In this document: piece after piece, positions 36,631 through 50,329 of the stretch
Numbering within the stretch: the first letter of the stretch is position 1
Layout of the letters: every line of letters starts with the position of its first letter
DNA from: Nelumbo lutea
Taxonomy: Eukaryota; Streptophyta; Magnoliopsida; Proteales; Nelumbonaceae
Direction of reading: 5' to 3'
NCBI GenBank assembly: GCA_022828595.1
Contig: JAKGHH010000008.1
Coordinates: 5,941,728-6,005,727, forward strand
Length of the DNA: 64,000 nucleotides
Notes under the pieces: model-generated
The model's database searches: none
What the model was told of the DNA's origin: nothing
What the model saw: the letters and a program-made list of their open reading frames with translations, nothing else
Made by a program: the position numbers and the translations under genes

Positions 36631-39600
36631 GTCAGTGTCTTCACATCATCCTCTTCTTCAGCTTTCAGCTTTGCATTTCAAATTGGCCTGCCTGATCATG
36701 TTAACATACAGCTACGCCTTGCACCGATTTTGACTTTTCTTCATTCCTCAATTACCAGATTCTGCACTTCACTTTCGTTGTCGCCTGTATTTTCTGAAAA
36801 TCTGATTCATTATCTATAATTAAATTGCATGGTTTTGTTGCTGATTGGGGCCTTTCTACGATGATTTCATTTCTTGTTCACGACAATTCGTTCCTTTTTT
36901 TTAGCTTTCGTTTTTCCGGAGGAGATCTGAAACGGGCATTCTATCATGAGGAAAGTTCTGATTGTTTCGCTTTGGTAAAACGGCAAGTAATTTAGTTTAT
37001 CTTTCAAATAAATAAGTAGTTTTAGTTTATTCTACAGTACCATGTTCTGATCGTCGATACATTATCCATGCCCTACATTTCATAATGATATTAGAGCTCC
37101 ACAACTATGGCGTTTAGCTAACATTCGTAATTTAATGAAATTTCGAACTGGAGATTTCCTTTTTGTCATTTTCCCCCTAAACACAAACAAGTTCCAAACT
37201 TCTGTGTGTAATTGAATGTAATTAGGATAGCAGAGAATTGTTGAACTTTGGATTCAATTCGATCTATTTAAGAATAACAGTGAGACAAACACGGGTTTTG
37301 GAGACCGTTGTGGTTGTTGTTGGTTAGTTGAGTATGAACACAGTGGTACTTTAAGTCTCAATTTAGTCAATTACTGAAGACTACATTATTTAGGTAACCA
37401 AAAGAGGCCATACAAAAGAATTATGCTTCCTTAGTAGACAGAATGAAAAAGCAAATTATTTGGAGAAATCATACTCCGCTATCTCTCTCCCTTCCTATCA
37501 AGGGATGTTAAAGAAACCTTGCTGGTCAAGCGAGACACAGGTGTATATGTCTGTATACATATAACCATTACTAGAATGAGAAAGAAGTTTGTCTAAGATA
37601 CAGGGAAGTGTTACAAAATAGCGAAGCAGGCATATGGTGCAAGGTGCAGCCTTTGAATAGAATAGTTCACTTGCCTACACAGAAACCACAACATTGGTGG
37701 AACTTTCCAGCTTTGCAAACATGTATTTTAATTGGTTATGAGCCCTAGAAGTGAGCAACTTTTATGTCCTAGAGCTAGAAGGACAAAGCTCAATAGTCAT
37801 TCCTTGTGCTTTTCTTTTCTTATTGTTCTTTGTAGCTTTCTTTTGGAGTTGTTCATGTCTACAGCAGAGAGTAGTTTATTATCATCATTTTTCAATACAT
37901 CCATGCTACTGAATCTTCACATCAATATCATCCAGTTGGCTTATGGGAGTAATGTACACTATGTAATGGAAATAACGAAATATCATTGGGTCCTTTGTTG
38001 CTAGAAAAAGCTGTTTTTTTTTAAGGAAAAAAAAAATCTATGGGCCATAGCAGACTCTGTATATTTCTATTGCAGTCACTGAGGCTATTGTTTCCTGGAA
38101 AATGCAGTTTTGTTAGTGTAGTTGTTATTGACTTGGGAAAAGTCCTCCCACCACATTGAATCCAAATATTGTTGTGTTCCTTCTAAAGAATGGACCCCTT
38201 ACTAAATGAAAAACAGGGTTATTGTTTTGCCTCCTTATGTATTTTTTTATAGTGATAAATTGTAGATACATTCTTTATGTGTCCATCGCAGTGGACGAAA
38301 CTATCACTCTAGAATCAATAGAGTTTTCTTAACCTAGATGGTGAACTGTGAAAAGTTCTTTTACATTACTATTAAAAAAAGTTCACCTTTCAAAAAAATA
38401 AAAGAAAACATAACTGTTAAAAAAAAGTTCTTTAAAATTGGATAGCATATTACATAACGCATCCTCTGGAGAATTGATTTATCATCAAATGGTGGAACCA
38501 ATGGGCCACGTATGTAAATAATTAATATGTCCATGTAGTTATTAGCTACAATTTAGGGCCTGATCAAAGTTCTTGGACAGGATTCACCATAGTCCATGAC
38601 TCCATGTTAAAAAATGATCAACTTTCCTAGTCTTACTAGGGTTCCTAAAATGAAAATTCAATTAAGGCAAATTATGGTTCGGTTTACTTGTGTGTTCTAT
38701 GGAGTCTCAACTATTGAAGATAAGGTGACTGCAGGCCTTACCATGTTGTGTTATAAAAGAATGAGAGGAACTGCATATTACGTCCAGCTTGAAGGAATTG
38801 GTTATATGCTCTGCTATGATGTATTGCAATAAAGGATAACGTCTAAGTTTTATACTCCATTCCGTTAGGTATTCAGAGGATTTTTACTTTCCAAAATAGG
38901 GAAAATGATACATCTCTTTCCCTTCCTCATAATGTGCTGACCTGTATGCACTTTATTTTGGGGTGTCTAATAATAAATATAAGTTTTACAATGGTTATGC
39001 CTACTTGCATTCAGAAGATAGATTTGTATCATTTTTTTATTAGTAGTATAGTAAAGTGATTCAATGTCCTTAACGATGATTGGAACCTCAAGGTCGTCAT
39101 TCAACATGACTGAGTAAATTATTGTTTTAGTTCTAGGTACAGCGAGTTCTAGCATCATGCCCTGCATCACATATGTTGTATCAAGGTATGATTTAACCTG
39201 TATAATATATGCTCTGACTAGTGTACAGTGGTGTTAGCTGGTTGAGCCTGTGAATCCTACTGTTACCTGATTGACATGGAATTACAGAAGCCACACTACA
39301 CAAATAGGCCTATAAGATATATGCAGGATGTCTTCATTTGTTATTGGATATCTGATGTGTTTCAAAATATCAGCGAGTGGGAAGAATTGGAATTAAATAT
39401 TTTGTAATGTATTTAATTGCATTACTACATTGGAAATCCAATGTATTCTTTGTTAGCAGTATTTCTTTACCCTGAAACTTACACTTTGTGTATGCCTTGG
39501 TTCCTCTACTAAATATAAAAATCTATGCCTGTTGCTTAAAGACAAGCAAATGCCACATATCCAGTGGGTATTGATTCTTTCTGTTCAAATTTTATTTTGT

Positions 39601-39679
39601 TTTTGCTATAACTTTTCCCTCTTGTTATCCCTTTTTTTGTATTGGCAATGCCAATTGAGTAGTTTCTTCTTGTGTGCAG
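36631..39679 (+). other. Putative leader intron, no other gene seen
   Basis: About 3 kb of T-rich sequence between the candidate leader exons. Short ORFs occur but none resembles a known protein, and codon use does not suggest coding. Confidence 0.4.
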
Positions 39680-39840
39680 GGCAGCTCTTCTTCCAACTCG
39701 GATAAAGAAAGACCAATCTTTTGATTTATCTTGGAACAACCCCATTATTCATTACTTATGGGGATGTAGTAGCTTGACATGATCGTGTTTAACCGCTAAA
39801 TATTGTATAAATCTGAATGTACACAAGAATATTTTCTTTA

Positions 39841-40772
39841 ATGGAGCTGAAAGAAACCAATATTGAAGATGGAGCTTCTGACAAATTAAGGCTTCACCAA
39901 TTCTGGCCACTTAATGAAGTTGATCCCAAGAATTCAAAATTCCCATGCTGTATAGTTTGGACCCCACTCCCTGTAGTTTCATGGCTGGCACCTTTTATTG
40001 GTCATGTTGGTATATGCCGGGAGGATGGAGCTATCATTGATTTTGCAGGGTCTAATTCTGTCAACATAGACAGTTTTGCTTATGGTGGTCCAGCCAGATA
40101 TCTTCAACTTGACAGGGAACAGGTACACCATGAATACACCAGAACCATATCTGTTTTCTCATGAAGCCACTTTTTTCCTTGCTCTTCTTTTGCCATTTTC
40201 AAAGTAATTTGGTTTAATAAAACCCAACTTAATCATGTTGGATTTGAAGGATGAGACTATATTTTATAGTTACAACCATGCATTTGCTCTATGGACTTTG
40301 ATTTTGATTTTGGTTTTGGTTTTGGTTTTGGTTTGAAAATGTGGGACAGTGCTGCTTTCCTCCAAACTTAGCTGGTCACACGTGCAAGCATGGCTACTGG
40401 CATGTGGAGCATGGAACTGCAATCACATGGAATGATGCACTGCACTCGAGCATGCATCACTTTGAGAACAAATCTTTTAATCTGTTCCTTTGCAACAGCC
40501 ACTCATTTGCTGCCAATTGTTTAAACAGGCTCTGTTATGGTGGCTCCTTGGGGTGGAATATGGTTAATGTTGGTGTTTTGATTCTGTTAAAGGGGCGGTG
40601 GGTTGATTGGAAGTCAGTCATAAGGTCCTTCTTTCCTTTTGCTTTGGTGCTCTGCCTGGGAATTTTGATGGCTGGGTGGTCATTCTTGATCGGGTTTGCA
40701 TCCTTCTCTCTCCTCCTCATTGGGTGGTTTTTATTAAGAACTTATTGCCTCAAGAGTTTGATAGAATGTTAG
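39841..40772 (+). CDS. RTE1/RTH family membrane protein (DUF778, TMEM222-like)
   Basis: Two coding exons, 39841-40122 and 40350-40772, joined in frame; 234 residues. RTE1 in Arabidopsis acts with the ethylene receptor ETR1 at the Golgi and ER; RTH is its homolog. Family marks seen: [37 protein letters not shown] (His 55), [40 protein letters not shown] and LNRLCYGG, then two hydrophobic segments (about 188-204 and 205-224). Where I recall the family having CNCHSF, this protein has CNSHSF (Ser 144, codon 40497-40499). An in-frame ATG 24 bp upstream (39817) could add eight residues; I prefer 39841 because MELKE-NIEDGA matches the acidic family N-terminus. Whether it is RTE1 or RTH is not decided here. 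Confidence 0.9.
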
Positions 40773-41006
40773 ATCTTTAGTCATCAACCCAGATTGTCCT
40801 GATGGAAAAAACGGAATGGATACCTTTCATTTCATGTCTCTTTTATTGGCATGGTTAGGACCGAAAAAGGGGAAAAAGTAGTTACCTTCTCATCTATGTA
40901 TGCTATAAGATGCTTGTAGAGGGGGCTAAAGTGAATTAAGAACTCAACTTTGCTCCCAGGAACGCCTATCAGTCTGGGCTCTTAGACCCATCAAAGCTGT
41001 ACATGC

Positions 41007-41012
41007 AATAAA
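41007..41012 (+). terminator. Probable poly(A) signal of the RTE1/RTH gene
   Basis: AATAAA 235 bp after the stop codon, in an A-rich context. Confidence 0.45.
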
Positions 41013-41385
41013 TTAAAGTAACCAACTTCTTATGTTCTGAGTGAATGGTAGTAGTATGATACTGGATGGGTGAATTGGATTAATCACTAGTGAGGAACAG
41101 GTTTCAAATGTCAGTCCTCGAGTCACTTGCTTAACAATTCAATCTATATTGGATTATGACATTTGTTGGATTGTACAAGGAACAGGTAGTGGTTGGAAAT
41201 CTTGACATACAATCTGGGTGTTGAGTGTTCTAGCAATTGTTTCATAACCACAATCCACATTAGCTAACTTACGTTGACTATTAATTCTAACCATTGCTTG
41301 TATGAGTTATATCAAATTATTTTCCCACGGCAATGATCTGAAACAGTAGGAATCAAGTTTTGAGTCACTTGGCATGCATGCCTAT

Positions 41386-41829
41386 GGCTCAGTTTGTTTG
41401 CAATACAAATCTGAATTGGATACAAGTTTTGTACTTGGTTCAAATTTGCATTCGCTTCTGTATAATTTTGATTTGCCCTCCTACCCGATACCAAATTCGT
41501 ACTTCATCTCATTTGCAATCATTGGCAGTGCAAATTTCGTGTCCCAAAAACTAATGTAAAATTTGCAGCACTTCCCAGATACCTTAACTTTCTTTCATTT
41601 AAGGTGGAGACCACATCATCTTGCTTCCTACCACTGTACCCAAACAAATAACTCTTCTACTTTCTCCATTCTCTTTGAAATAAAGTGAGGGCCATTGCAT
41701 TTTGTTTCTCATAAACAAATAAGATGAAGCAAAATGCATAGCAAGAGTAATCAGAATTTATACTCGGCCTATTTGTAGTCATGCATTTATACCAGTGCAA
41801 ACTAAATTCACACTGCAAACAAATCGAGC
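41386..41829. mobile_element. MITE with GGCTCxGTTTGTTTGCA ends
   Basis: Left end GGCTCAGTTTGTTTGCAATA; right end TGCAAACAAATCGAGCC, its inverted counterpart. 444 bp, no coding capacity. A TA dinucleotide lies on both sides. Confidence 0.65.
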
Positions 41830-42691
41830 CTAAGCATTCATGGTGGACCTTCAAGTTTTAGATCAAAGAGATTTGATTTCTCTTGTTCATGGAGCTTCAC
41901 AATTGAAATAGTAATGATTCATGAGACATACAAAATCTTTCAGGTTTCCTTGAGGTCTCAAAAAATGGTACATTTGTTATTCTTTTACTCGTAGGATGTG
42001 AACCAGAGTACACTTAGTGTTAGTTACAATCATGAACCCCCAAAAAAGAGTTCTAGTTACAATCTATTAGTCCTAATTTCAAATGCATGCTTATGGTACA
42101 ACCTTCAAAAGAAACCTCATGCTTTAGGTCTAGAAGCTTTCTAGGGCAAGAATGCCAATCATGCAAGAACCAATCTTATTGGTTATTTAGGTCATCATTG
42201 CTATTTGTGTCTTTATTTAGTGTTTAGTGGCTAAGTTGTAACTAGGAAATAACTGAAGCATGAAATGTCCAAAGCAAAGAGAGCATTTTACTTTACATTC
42301 ATACAGGCTTTCTTTATTGAAACTAACAAAGATAACTAGCATCAATCCTATGCCTCTCACTTTGGATTCCAGGTTGCTTCTAAGTTCTAATAGAGAAAAC
42401 TCAACTTGCATTGTCATAATTGTCACCCCAAGATTTTACCATTGCAGTGAGCAATGTTGCCTTTTATGACATCATGCATGTACATTTTTTCCTTGAATTT
42501 ACTGCACTAACCAGTCATCTGAGACCAAGTCCTGGACTTACTTGAGTCTTAGATTAACTAAGTTTTACTACATTTATCAATCACTGTGTGATAACATGTG
42601 AGAGTAGCTGAGTTTCACACCAAGTACTAGACACATGTTAAGTAGTGGTTTTTAATGCAGGAAAAAGTATAGAAAATTTAGACTCCCTTTA

Positions 42692-42801
42692 GGCTGTGTT
42701 TGATTTGAAAGAAAAGGTAGAGAAATGAAGGAAAACTTGTACAAGGCTTGTATAGGTTTTCCTACTTTTCCCTACCTTTTTCTTTCAAATGAAACGCAAC
42801 C
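42692..42801. mobile_element. Tourist-like MITE, GGCTATGTTTG family, copy 1
   Basis: 110 bp foldback from GGCTGTGTTTGATTTGAAAG to CAAATGAAACGCAACC, flanked by TTA on both sides (42689-42691, 42802-42804). Same family as 56502-56620. The TTA duplication and short TIRs suggest PIF/Harbinger origin. Confidence 0.75.
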
Positions 42802-43070
42802 TTAAAACTATAACTTGCAAAGAGAATAAAAAGAAGTAATTACTAAACACTTCTGATGAATGTTTCTGTAGCATCTTACACTTGATGTGTCTCATAATTA
42901 TGTTGTCTAAGAAAAAATTCCTTCAAATCCAAAGTTCCAAATTTAAACTATCCAAAGTAAAACCCGCACCACCAATTGGAACGTACGATGAATGCTATCA
43001 ACTCATAACAGCAATAAAGGCAAACCGAAAGGGAGAGGCTAAAGGAAAGAATCCAGGAGTCTTTTGGGTT

Positions 43071-43410
43071 GCAGCTATTAGAAGCAAGTATAGACCAAGG
43101 TTCAAAATATCGATACAGAGGTGTATTGGCCTGTATTGAGGATGGCTTCATTTTTTTTTAGTTTTTTTTTTTTTTTTTAATTTGATTCAGGGAGATCAGT
43201 TCAAGGCCCATTTACCCCTGAACCATGGTTTGACCCAAAACACCCATTGTAGGAATGTATCAGAAACCCTCCAATATGATATGTATCTAAAACTTTGAAC
43301 CTTGGTATAGACTATAGAAGCAGCTATTAGAAGCAAGTCTTTTGGGTTGCAGCCATTAGAAGCAAGTATAGACTATAGAAACAGCTATTAGAAGCAAGTA
43401 TTTTAGATGT
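43071..43410. repeat. Short tandem repeats around a MITE
   Basis: The unit GCAGCTATTAGAAGCAAGT occurs in four near-identical copies (about 43071, 43320, 43352, 43384), two of them with GTCTTTTGGGTT before them. The MITE at 43094-43305 separates the first from the rest. Confidence 0.75.
43094..43305. mobile_element. MITE, CCAAGGTTCAAA family, complete
   Basis: Left ACCAAGGTTCAAAATATCGA, right AAAACTTTGAACCTTGG; flanked by TATAG at 43089-43093 and 43306-43310. The core has GTGTATTGG and CACCCATTGTAGGAATGTATC like the other copies. Confidence 0.8.
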
Positions 43411-44060
43411 CACTGTAATACATAAAATTAACCATACTCCTATAGAAGGAAATTACATCGCTTATTGGCTAGCGGGGGTCAAGTTCGTGAAGATAGCTTT
43501 TCTCACCTCCATGGCTCATGGGTCTTCAATTATGGATGCGGCTGGTAGTCATCTTCCCTGTGGTTTGTAGTAGTGTCTCTGGACGGGACAATGAATTACA
43601 CAACTTAGGATAGAATCCTTTCACCCAAGGGTCCAACCATGAAATGAAGCATTTCCTAATACCAAAAAAAGATTATTAAAGATACCAATTAGAATAGGTT
43701 CATATTTAAGGGAAAAGAAAATAGTGCTCTAGTTGGAACTTGGAAGAATTGAAAAAAAAAAAAAAAAGAATTAGAATGGTGGTTTTAAATGACCCCATGA
43801 TTCTCTCACTTATTTTCATTGTTGGTAGTTGAAAAAGTAGGAGTGGCAATTTGGGTAACAATAATTCATAGTATAAAATGGGTGAGATTCCAACAAATGT
43901 GTGTGTGGGTGGGCATGAGAGAGAGAGAGGATCCATTTAAATAGGCCCATTCCAATGGGGTGCAGCTGGGTTAACCTAAACCCAACCTGAAAATACAAGG
44001 CTTCATGGATTATCTTTCCATAAAAAATCAGAATGATAATATGGGATCATCAATCACTTA

Positions 44061-44200
44061 GGCTATGTTTTATTTAATAGAAAGTAAGAGAGCAAAAAAG
44101 AAATTTGAGGGAAAATTCTTTACCAAATTTGTGAAATTCCCTAAGAACTTTTTCATCATTTTCTGTTCTTTTGCTTATTTTTTATTAAACCAAAAACAGC
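44061..44200. mobile_element. Tourist-like MITE, GGCTATGTTTG family, diverged copy
   Basis: Starts GGCTATGTTTTATTTAATAG after TTA and ends ATTAAACCAAAAACAGC before TTC; same layout as 42692-42801 but more diverged. Confidence 0.5.
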
Positions 44201-44701
44201 TTCATTCCCTAAGAATATTTACTTATAACAAATAAACTCTTTCTCATTACTCTAGAATGAAATAATTGAATATTTCACTCCTCCATGTGGAAGAATGGGA
44301 AGAAGAGTAAAGCTACTTTTTCCTTCCTCAAAGTTATCTTATAATATATAGGCTATGGACTAATATGAATGTGAAATTAGGTTTTATCAAAATAAGAGCC
44401 ACGAAATCCATTTGCAAATAGTTCATAAATCAAAATTATCAATTTTCTAATGTTATTATAAAATTAATTAATTTTTTCTGTACCAAATTCTCATTCTTTG
44501 CATATTAGGCCAATGAATAAAAGGAGCTAACCTCTTATATTATGATTATTGGCCCTGTATTACATTAGAACCGTAGAGGAGTCGAACTTGTGTAACTACA
44601 AAACAGTGAGTGGATCCAGATTCCAGATTATTCAACATTGATTCACGTAATGATTGTTGACCTGTTTAGGAAATATATGAGAGTTGGGGGCTGTAAAAGT
44701 A

Positions 44702-44720
44702 ATATATATATATATATATT
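44702..44720. repeat. TA microsatellite
   Basis: About nine AT units in a row. Confidence 0.9.
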
Positions 44721-45089
44721 AAAGTAATGAAATCAGGCAAAAGTCTCCCTCAATCAAACATGTGGTCCACTTATATTGAGTTGTCATTTTAAAGATTTAA
44801 ACAAAATGGATACATGTCAAAATCTGAACAGTAAGTTTAAAAATAGAGTTATGGGTTAAATTCTGATTAGTGGTAATTCAAGAAAATAGCCCATTAACAT
44901 GCAAAGTGAGCCCACCACCATGAAGTGAGAAGTCGGAAGCTCCCACTTTCAATCATTTCCTAAAAAAAGGAAGTTATGCTATTAAATCAGTGTTAACTAC
45001 TAAACTAATTAATTAATTACAACTACTAACTACTAATAATAAATATCGTTAACTACTTTTAATGACTTAATTACAACTATTAATTATTG

Positions 45090-46005
45090 TTAACTACTTC
45101 TAATTAATTAATCCCAACTATTAATTACTAATAATAATTACTCACTGATAATAATTAATTATTGAAAACAATTTCTTATAATAATTACTACTATTACTTA
45201 ATTGCTGATAATAATTAATTAGTGATAATATTGCTCATTATTAATTCAGAAAAATAATTTCTTATAATAATTAATCTAATACTTAATTATTGATAATTTA
45301 TTAATGACAGTATTGCTCATCATTAATTCGAAATGATAATTAATAAATATTTTCATAATGGTAATTAATAATTTGGACATAATCATTTTATATTTATATT
45401 AACTCATATTAATTATTTTGAAAATAAATAATTAATGGTAATTATTTATATTATAATTATTATCAGAAATTATAATTCATGCATTTATATGAAATAATTA
45501 ATTACATTATTATAAGTAATTATAATTAATAATATTATATTAATGAATATAATTATATTATTATTATCAATAACTATAATTAATTATTACTAATACTAAT
45601 GATGATAATTAGTACTTTGAAATGTTAATTAATTCATGATAATTAATAAGTATTTTAATAATTTTAATTAATAATTGGTATATAATAATTTTATATTAAC
45701 ATTAATTCATATTAATAATTTTATAAATATATAGTTAGGATTACTTATTTACATTATTATTACAAGTAATTGTAATTAATACTATTATTATTCTCCAATA
45801 AATATTTCATTTAGTGAGTTAAATTATAAAACTTTCAATTATTCAATATTGTTAAATTTAAAGAATTATAAAAGCAAATATTATTTGCTTTGAAAATCGT
45901 AATTATAACAAATTAATTACTTAATAAAAATAAAAATAAAATAATAATAATACTTTAATATTATTGATTTCAAAATCAATACACACATAATAAAAATATA
46001 TTATT

Positions 46006-46036
<31 letters not shown>

Positions 46037-46099
46037 GATATACTTATTATTATTATTGATTTCACAATTATTAATATATTATTAATCTATTAATAATAC
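45090..46099. repeat. AT-rich block, copy A
   Basis: About 1 kb composed almost only of A and T, with landmarks ACTTCTAATTAATTAAT, TTATATTAACTCATATTAAT, ATTTCATTTAGTGA, GATTTCAAAATCAATACACAC. All recur in the same order at 47222-48239. No coding content. Confidence 0.85.
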
Positions 46100-46319
46100 T
46101 AATTATTATTAAAAATGTTAATAGATTTAAATTACCCATTTTAATTTGGACAATTATTAATTATTAATTTCTTAAAATTGTTATTAACAGAATAATTTTA
46201 ATTACTCTTTTCATTAACGACCTTATTTTCAGTAATTGGTTTTTTATGTTCAATATTTTTTTTTGCAAAAATCCAAATAACTTTTCATTTGCAATGCTAT
46301 CTGGTGAAGGAAGATTTGG

Positions 46320-47100
46320 CCCGACCTCACAGTTATGTGACACGTGGAAAAAACAACAGCTCAGCAAAAAAGCAAGCCTAAGGTGTGAACACCAACGGGA
46401 CACCAGCGGATCGAACTCTCTACTAGGGGCCCGAACTCACCCTTGGCCCAAAACCAGAGTAATCCAAACTGGCCTTCCTTCAGTTCGGGATATACCTCGC
46501 CGAACTGGCCAACCTTGTAACAGTTTGGGATATACCTCGCCGAACTGGCCAACCTTGTAACAACTCGGGATATACCTCGCCGAACTGGCCTGCCTTGTAA
46601 CAGTTCGGGATGCACCTCGCCGAACTGACCTGCCCTATAGATACCTCCGAACTCAAGACTTCGCCTCGCTCACCACTCCGCATCGCCTTCTGGGCACCAA
46701 AACCAAACAAGTCGTACCATGCCTGACACTGAGGAAGTCCGTGCCCGAGGGCGCCGCACCTGACTTAATTGGGATATGACGCTTGGCAGCCGCACTCTAA
46801 AGAGACGATTAGGCAGTGACAGTTCTGTCCCAACAGAAAGGACGATGGCCGAATTGACAAATGCAAGGGTAATCGTACCCGACCTGACAAGGGCCTCGGA
46901 GCGAGTGTGCAAAGTGTTTATAAGAGCCCCCTGCCCCCAACAAATGAGGTATGCAAACTTTGCGCTATCTGGTTTTATCTTGCTTTTGAAGAATTCTAAC
47001 TTAAGCTTCAGTTCAGAAGCAAGGTCGTTGACAGCTAAGACCGGCCGGATCGCGCTTCATCACTACCCATTTTATTTTTCTCTTATTCAGTTTTCCAATA
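46320..47100 (+). mobile_element. GC-richer island, LTR-like
   Basis: A sharply bounded block of normal GC content between the two AT-rich copies. It contains a G-box (CACGTG, about 46342), a 40-bp minisatellite, and GTTTATAAGAGCCCC (about 46916), which looks like the TATA and start region of an LTR promoter. It has no convincing ORF. A solo LTR is my best guess, but no target duplication or exact ends are seen. Confidence 0.4.
46479..46640. repeat. 40-bp minisatellite, four copies
   Basis: The unit has CAGTTCGGGATATACCTCGC, then CGAACTGGCC plus a variable end such as AACCTTGTAA. Each unit has the inverted pair CAGTTCGG/CCGAACTG, so each can fold. Copies differ by a few bases. Confidence 0.9.
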
Positions 47101-47221
47101 GATAAAAAAAATTAATGATATTTACCTATTTTTAACAAATTATGTATTTATCAAGTTGTTGTCATTGATGATGACAATGATGATGAGTCAACTTTTTGAA
47201 AGAGAGGGGTACTAATAATAA

Positions 47222-48239
<1,018 letters not shown>

Positions 48240-49690
48240 TACTCAATAAATACATGGAATAAAAAATAATCAAATTACCACTAAATGAATGAACTAAAAA
48301 TCTATGGGTATTCTAATTGACTTGAATTTGACACATCAACATGCCCAAAATTATAATTTCAACCTACATTTTCTATTTCTATCTCCAAATCCCATAATTC
48401 AAACATATCATTAGGTTATGTACGGGTTTCCCTATCTTTTCCTAAAGATAAATTCTAGCTAGCCTATGTGCATTGTGGGGAGGTTAGACTTAAAATCCAT
48501 AACCATGATCGACCAAAACAAGCGTTGCCATCTAACTTGGAGGTGACTTCCGTATTTAGTCTGGTCCCATTATTCTCCTTTCTTTCATATTTCTTTTGTT
48601 GGATGGGCTTTGGAGTCCTAATTATATTATCAGTTGATTGTAATCATACATGATGATGATTTGATTGTAGTCATATATTTTTCATCTCTTATTTTAGAGG
48701 ATGGATGCATTTGCAAATGTTGTTTGGTATGGATTGTTTTTCTTAGCAACTCTTTGAACGATTTTCTTATTTCTTTGCCTCTTTGAATGTATATCATAAA
48801 TGCTTGTATTCATTCATATATCCCTAAATATTAAGCATTATTGGTGATATTGTCGTAAACATCCATATAAGTTTACTATTTTATAAATAGATTAATGATT
48901 TCAAAATTATTGATACATTTTGGGGGGTGGGTTGCTCAATAAGACATTGATTTTTTATTGTTAAATAGTAAATTTCAAATTAAATGATATTGTAGTTGCC
49001 CCTTAGTATGGGGTCATTGTCTAGATAAAAAGATGGTAAGTCTCTTAAATTAAATAAAGAGTCTATCCTAAATGTCTATTGTAAATAATTAAAAAATGAA
49101 ATAATTCAAATTAAATCAAATAGTTACTGAATTAAGTAAATAATAATAACAACAATCATCAAGTACTTATTTAAGTAATAACAAAAAACGAAATAACAAT
49201 CATCAATTATCATTAATGTTTATTCAAAACATGCCCCATAATAATTATCAAATACAGTAATTAAACCTTAAATAAGAATTAATATTTATTAATATTCATT
49301 AAAATTGTTAAGCCAAATCATTAATGTTTATTCTTAAAAGAAAAATATAAATTAACAAACTTATTATATAATAATTATACTCGATTGGAAAATTAGTTTA
49401 AGTAAATATTTAAATAATTACAAATTTAGTTAATTTTACTACTAAATAACAAAAAATTTTAAATTAAATACTAAAATAAAAAAATAATAATGATTAAATT
49501 AAAGTAATAAACGTTTTAAGTTGAATTTAATGACCCGTATAATTTTACGGATTGTTCATAAACAATAATAAAAATCATTAATGTTTATTCTATAGATTAA
49601 CTTCACCGTACGGGGTCATTCACTGGTTACCAAATAAAAGGAAAAGAGCCCTGTTGCGTATCCCATTACCATGAATTAAAGAAAGAAGAA
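48240..49690. other. Intergenic, AT-rich
   Basis: No supported gene. A pair of inverted motifs (ATGACCCGTA at about 49530 and TACGGGGTCATT at about 49610) may mark a small decayed MITE. Confidence 0.5.
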
Positions 49691-49722
49691 AAGCCCATTA
49701 ACGACCTTACGTTAATGGGCTT
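49691..49722. promoter_or_regulatory. Perfect 13-bp inverted repeat with site II-like arms
   Basis: AAGCCCATTAACG (49691-49703) and its exact complement CGTTAATGGGCTT (49710-49722) around six bases. Each arm carries a TGGGCT/AGCCCA site II-type motif. It lies about 610 bp upstream of the CBL10-like start, so a promoter role is possible. Confidence 0.5.
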
Positions 49723-50329
49723 ACCCGAGGTTGCACTTTTAGCAAATTACCAGTTATTTTTCTGTTTTTGGCAGAGTAATATTGTAATAGTATTATTGGA
49801 TATTATTGAAGACTGAATGACTGATCGGGTCGGGTAAAGATGGCATTCGCCAAACACAAACCGCCCAAGCGTATTTTGGGAAACCAGAAATTAATTTTGT
49901 CCACAACTCAATTAATTATTAAGAGAAAACCAAAAAATTGGACGCCATGCACAAGCATTTAATTCCGAAAACACCACAAACACAGTGTGACAGTCTGTCA
50001 CTGGCAATTTAACTAGGGAGACCATTTCCATTTTCTGCTTCAATTTTTTTATTAGAAACAGAAACTATACAAAAGAGACACCAGAGAGGCAGAGAGACAG
50101 GCCAAGAGGGGTCTAATCTGAATTCTGATGTGGTGGTGCAAAGGGAAATTGCGTCAATGACCGGCAACAGAAACACCACCACCACCAACAGCAACACATG
50201 GGTATGGCTATCTCAATACTCATCTATATTTTTCATTATAATCTTTCTTCTTCTTCTTCTTCTTCTTCGTTTCTTAGATTGCAGTCCTCTTGATTTATTT
50301 TCCTGCATTTTATTTTCTAGGAAAATTTT

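Noticed and set aside
36518..36733. Short ORF starting in the leader of the RTE1/RTH gene
   Set aside because: Crosses the likely donor at 36631 and has no family resemblance; at most an upstream ORF.
46479..46640. Possible CRISPR-like array
   Set aside because: Direct tandem repeats with no spacers, in a plant nuclear region; a minisatellite.
46776..47105. ORF of 109 residues in the GC island
   Set aside because: No recognisable domain, and the region looks like an LTR-type promoter; coding use not supported.
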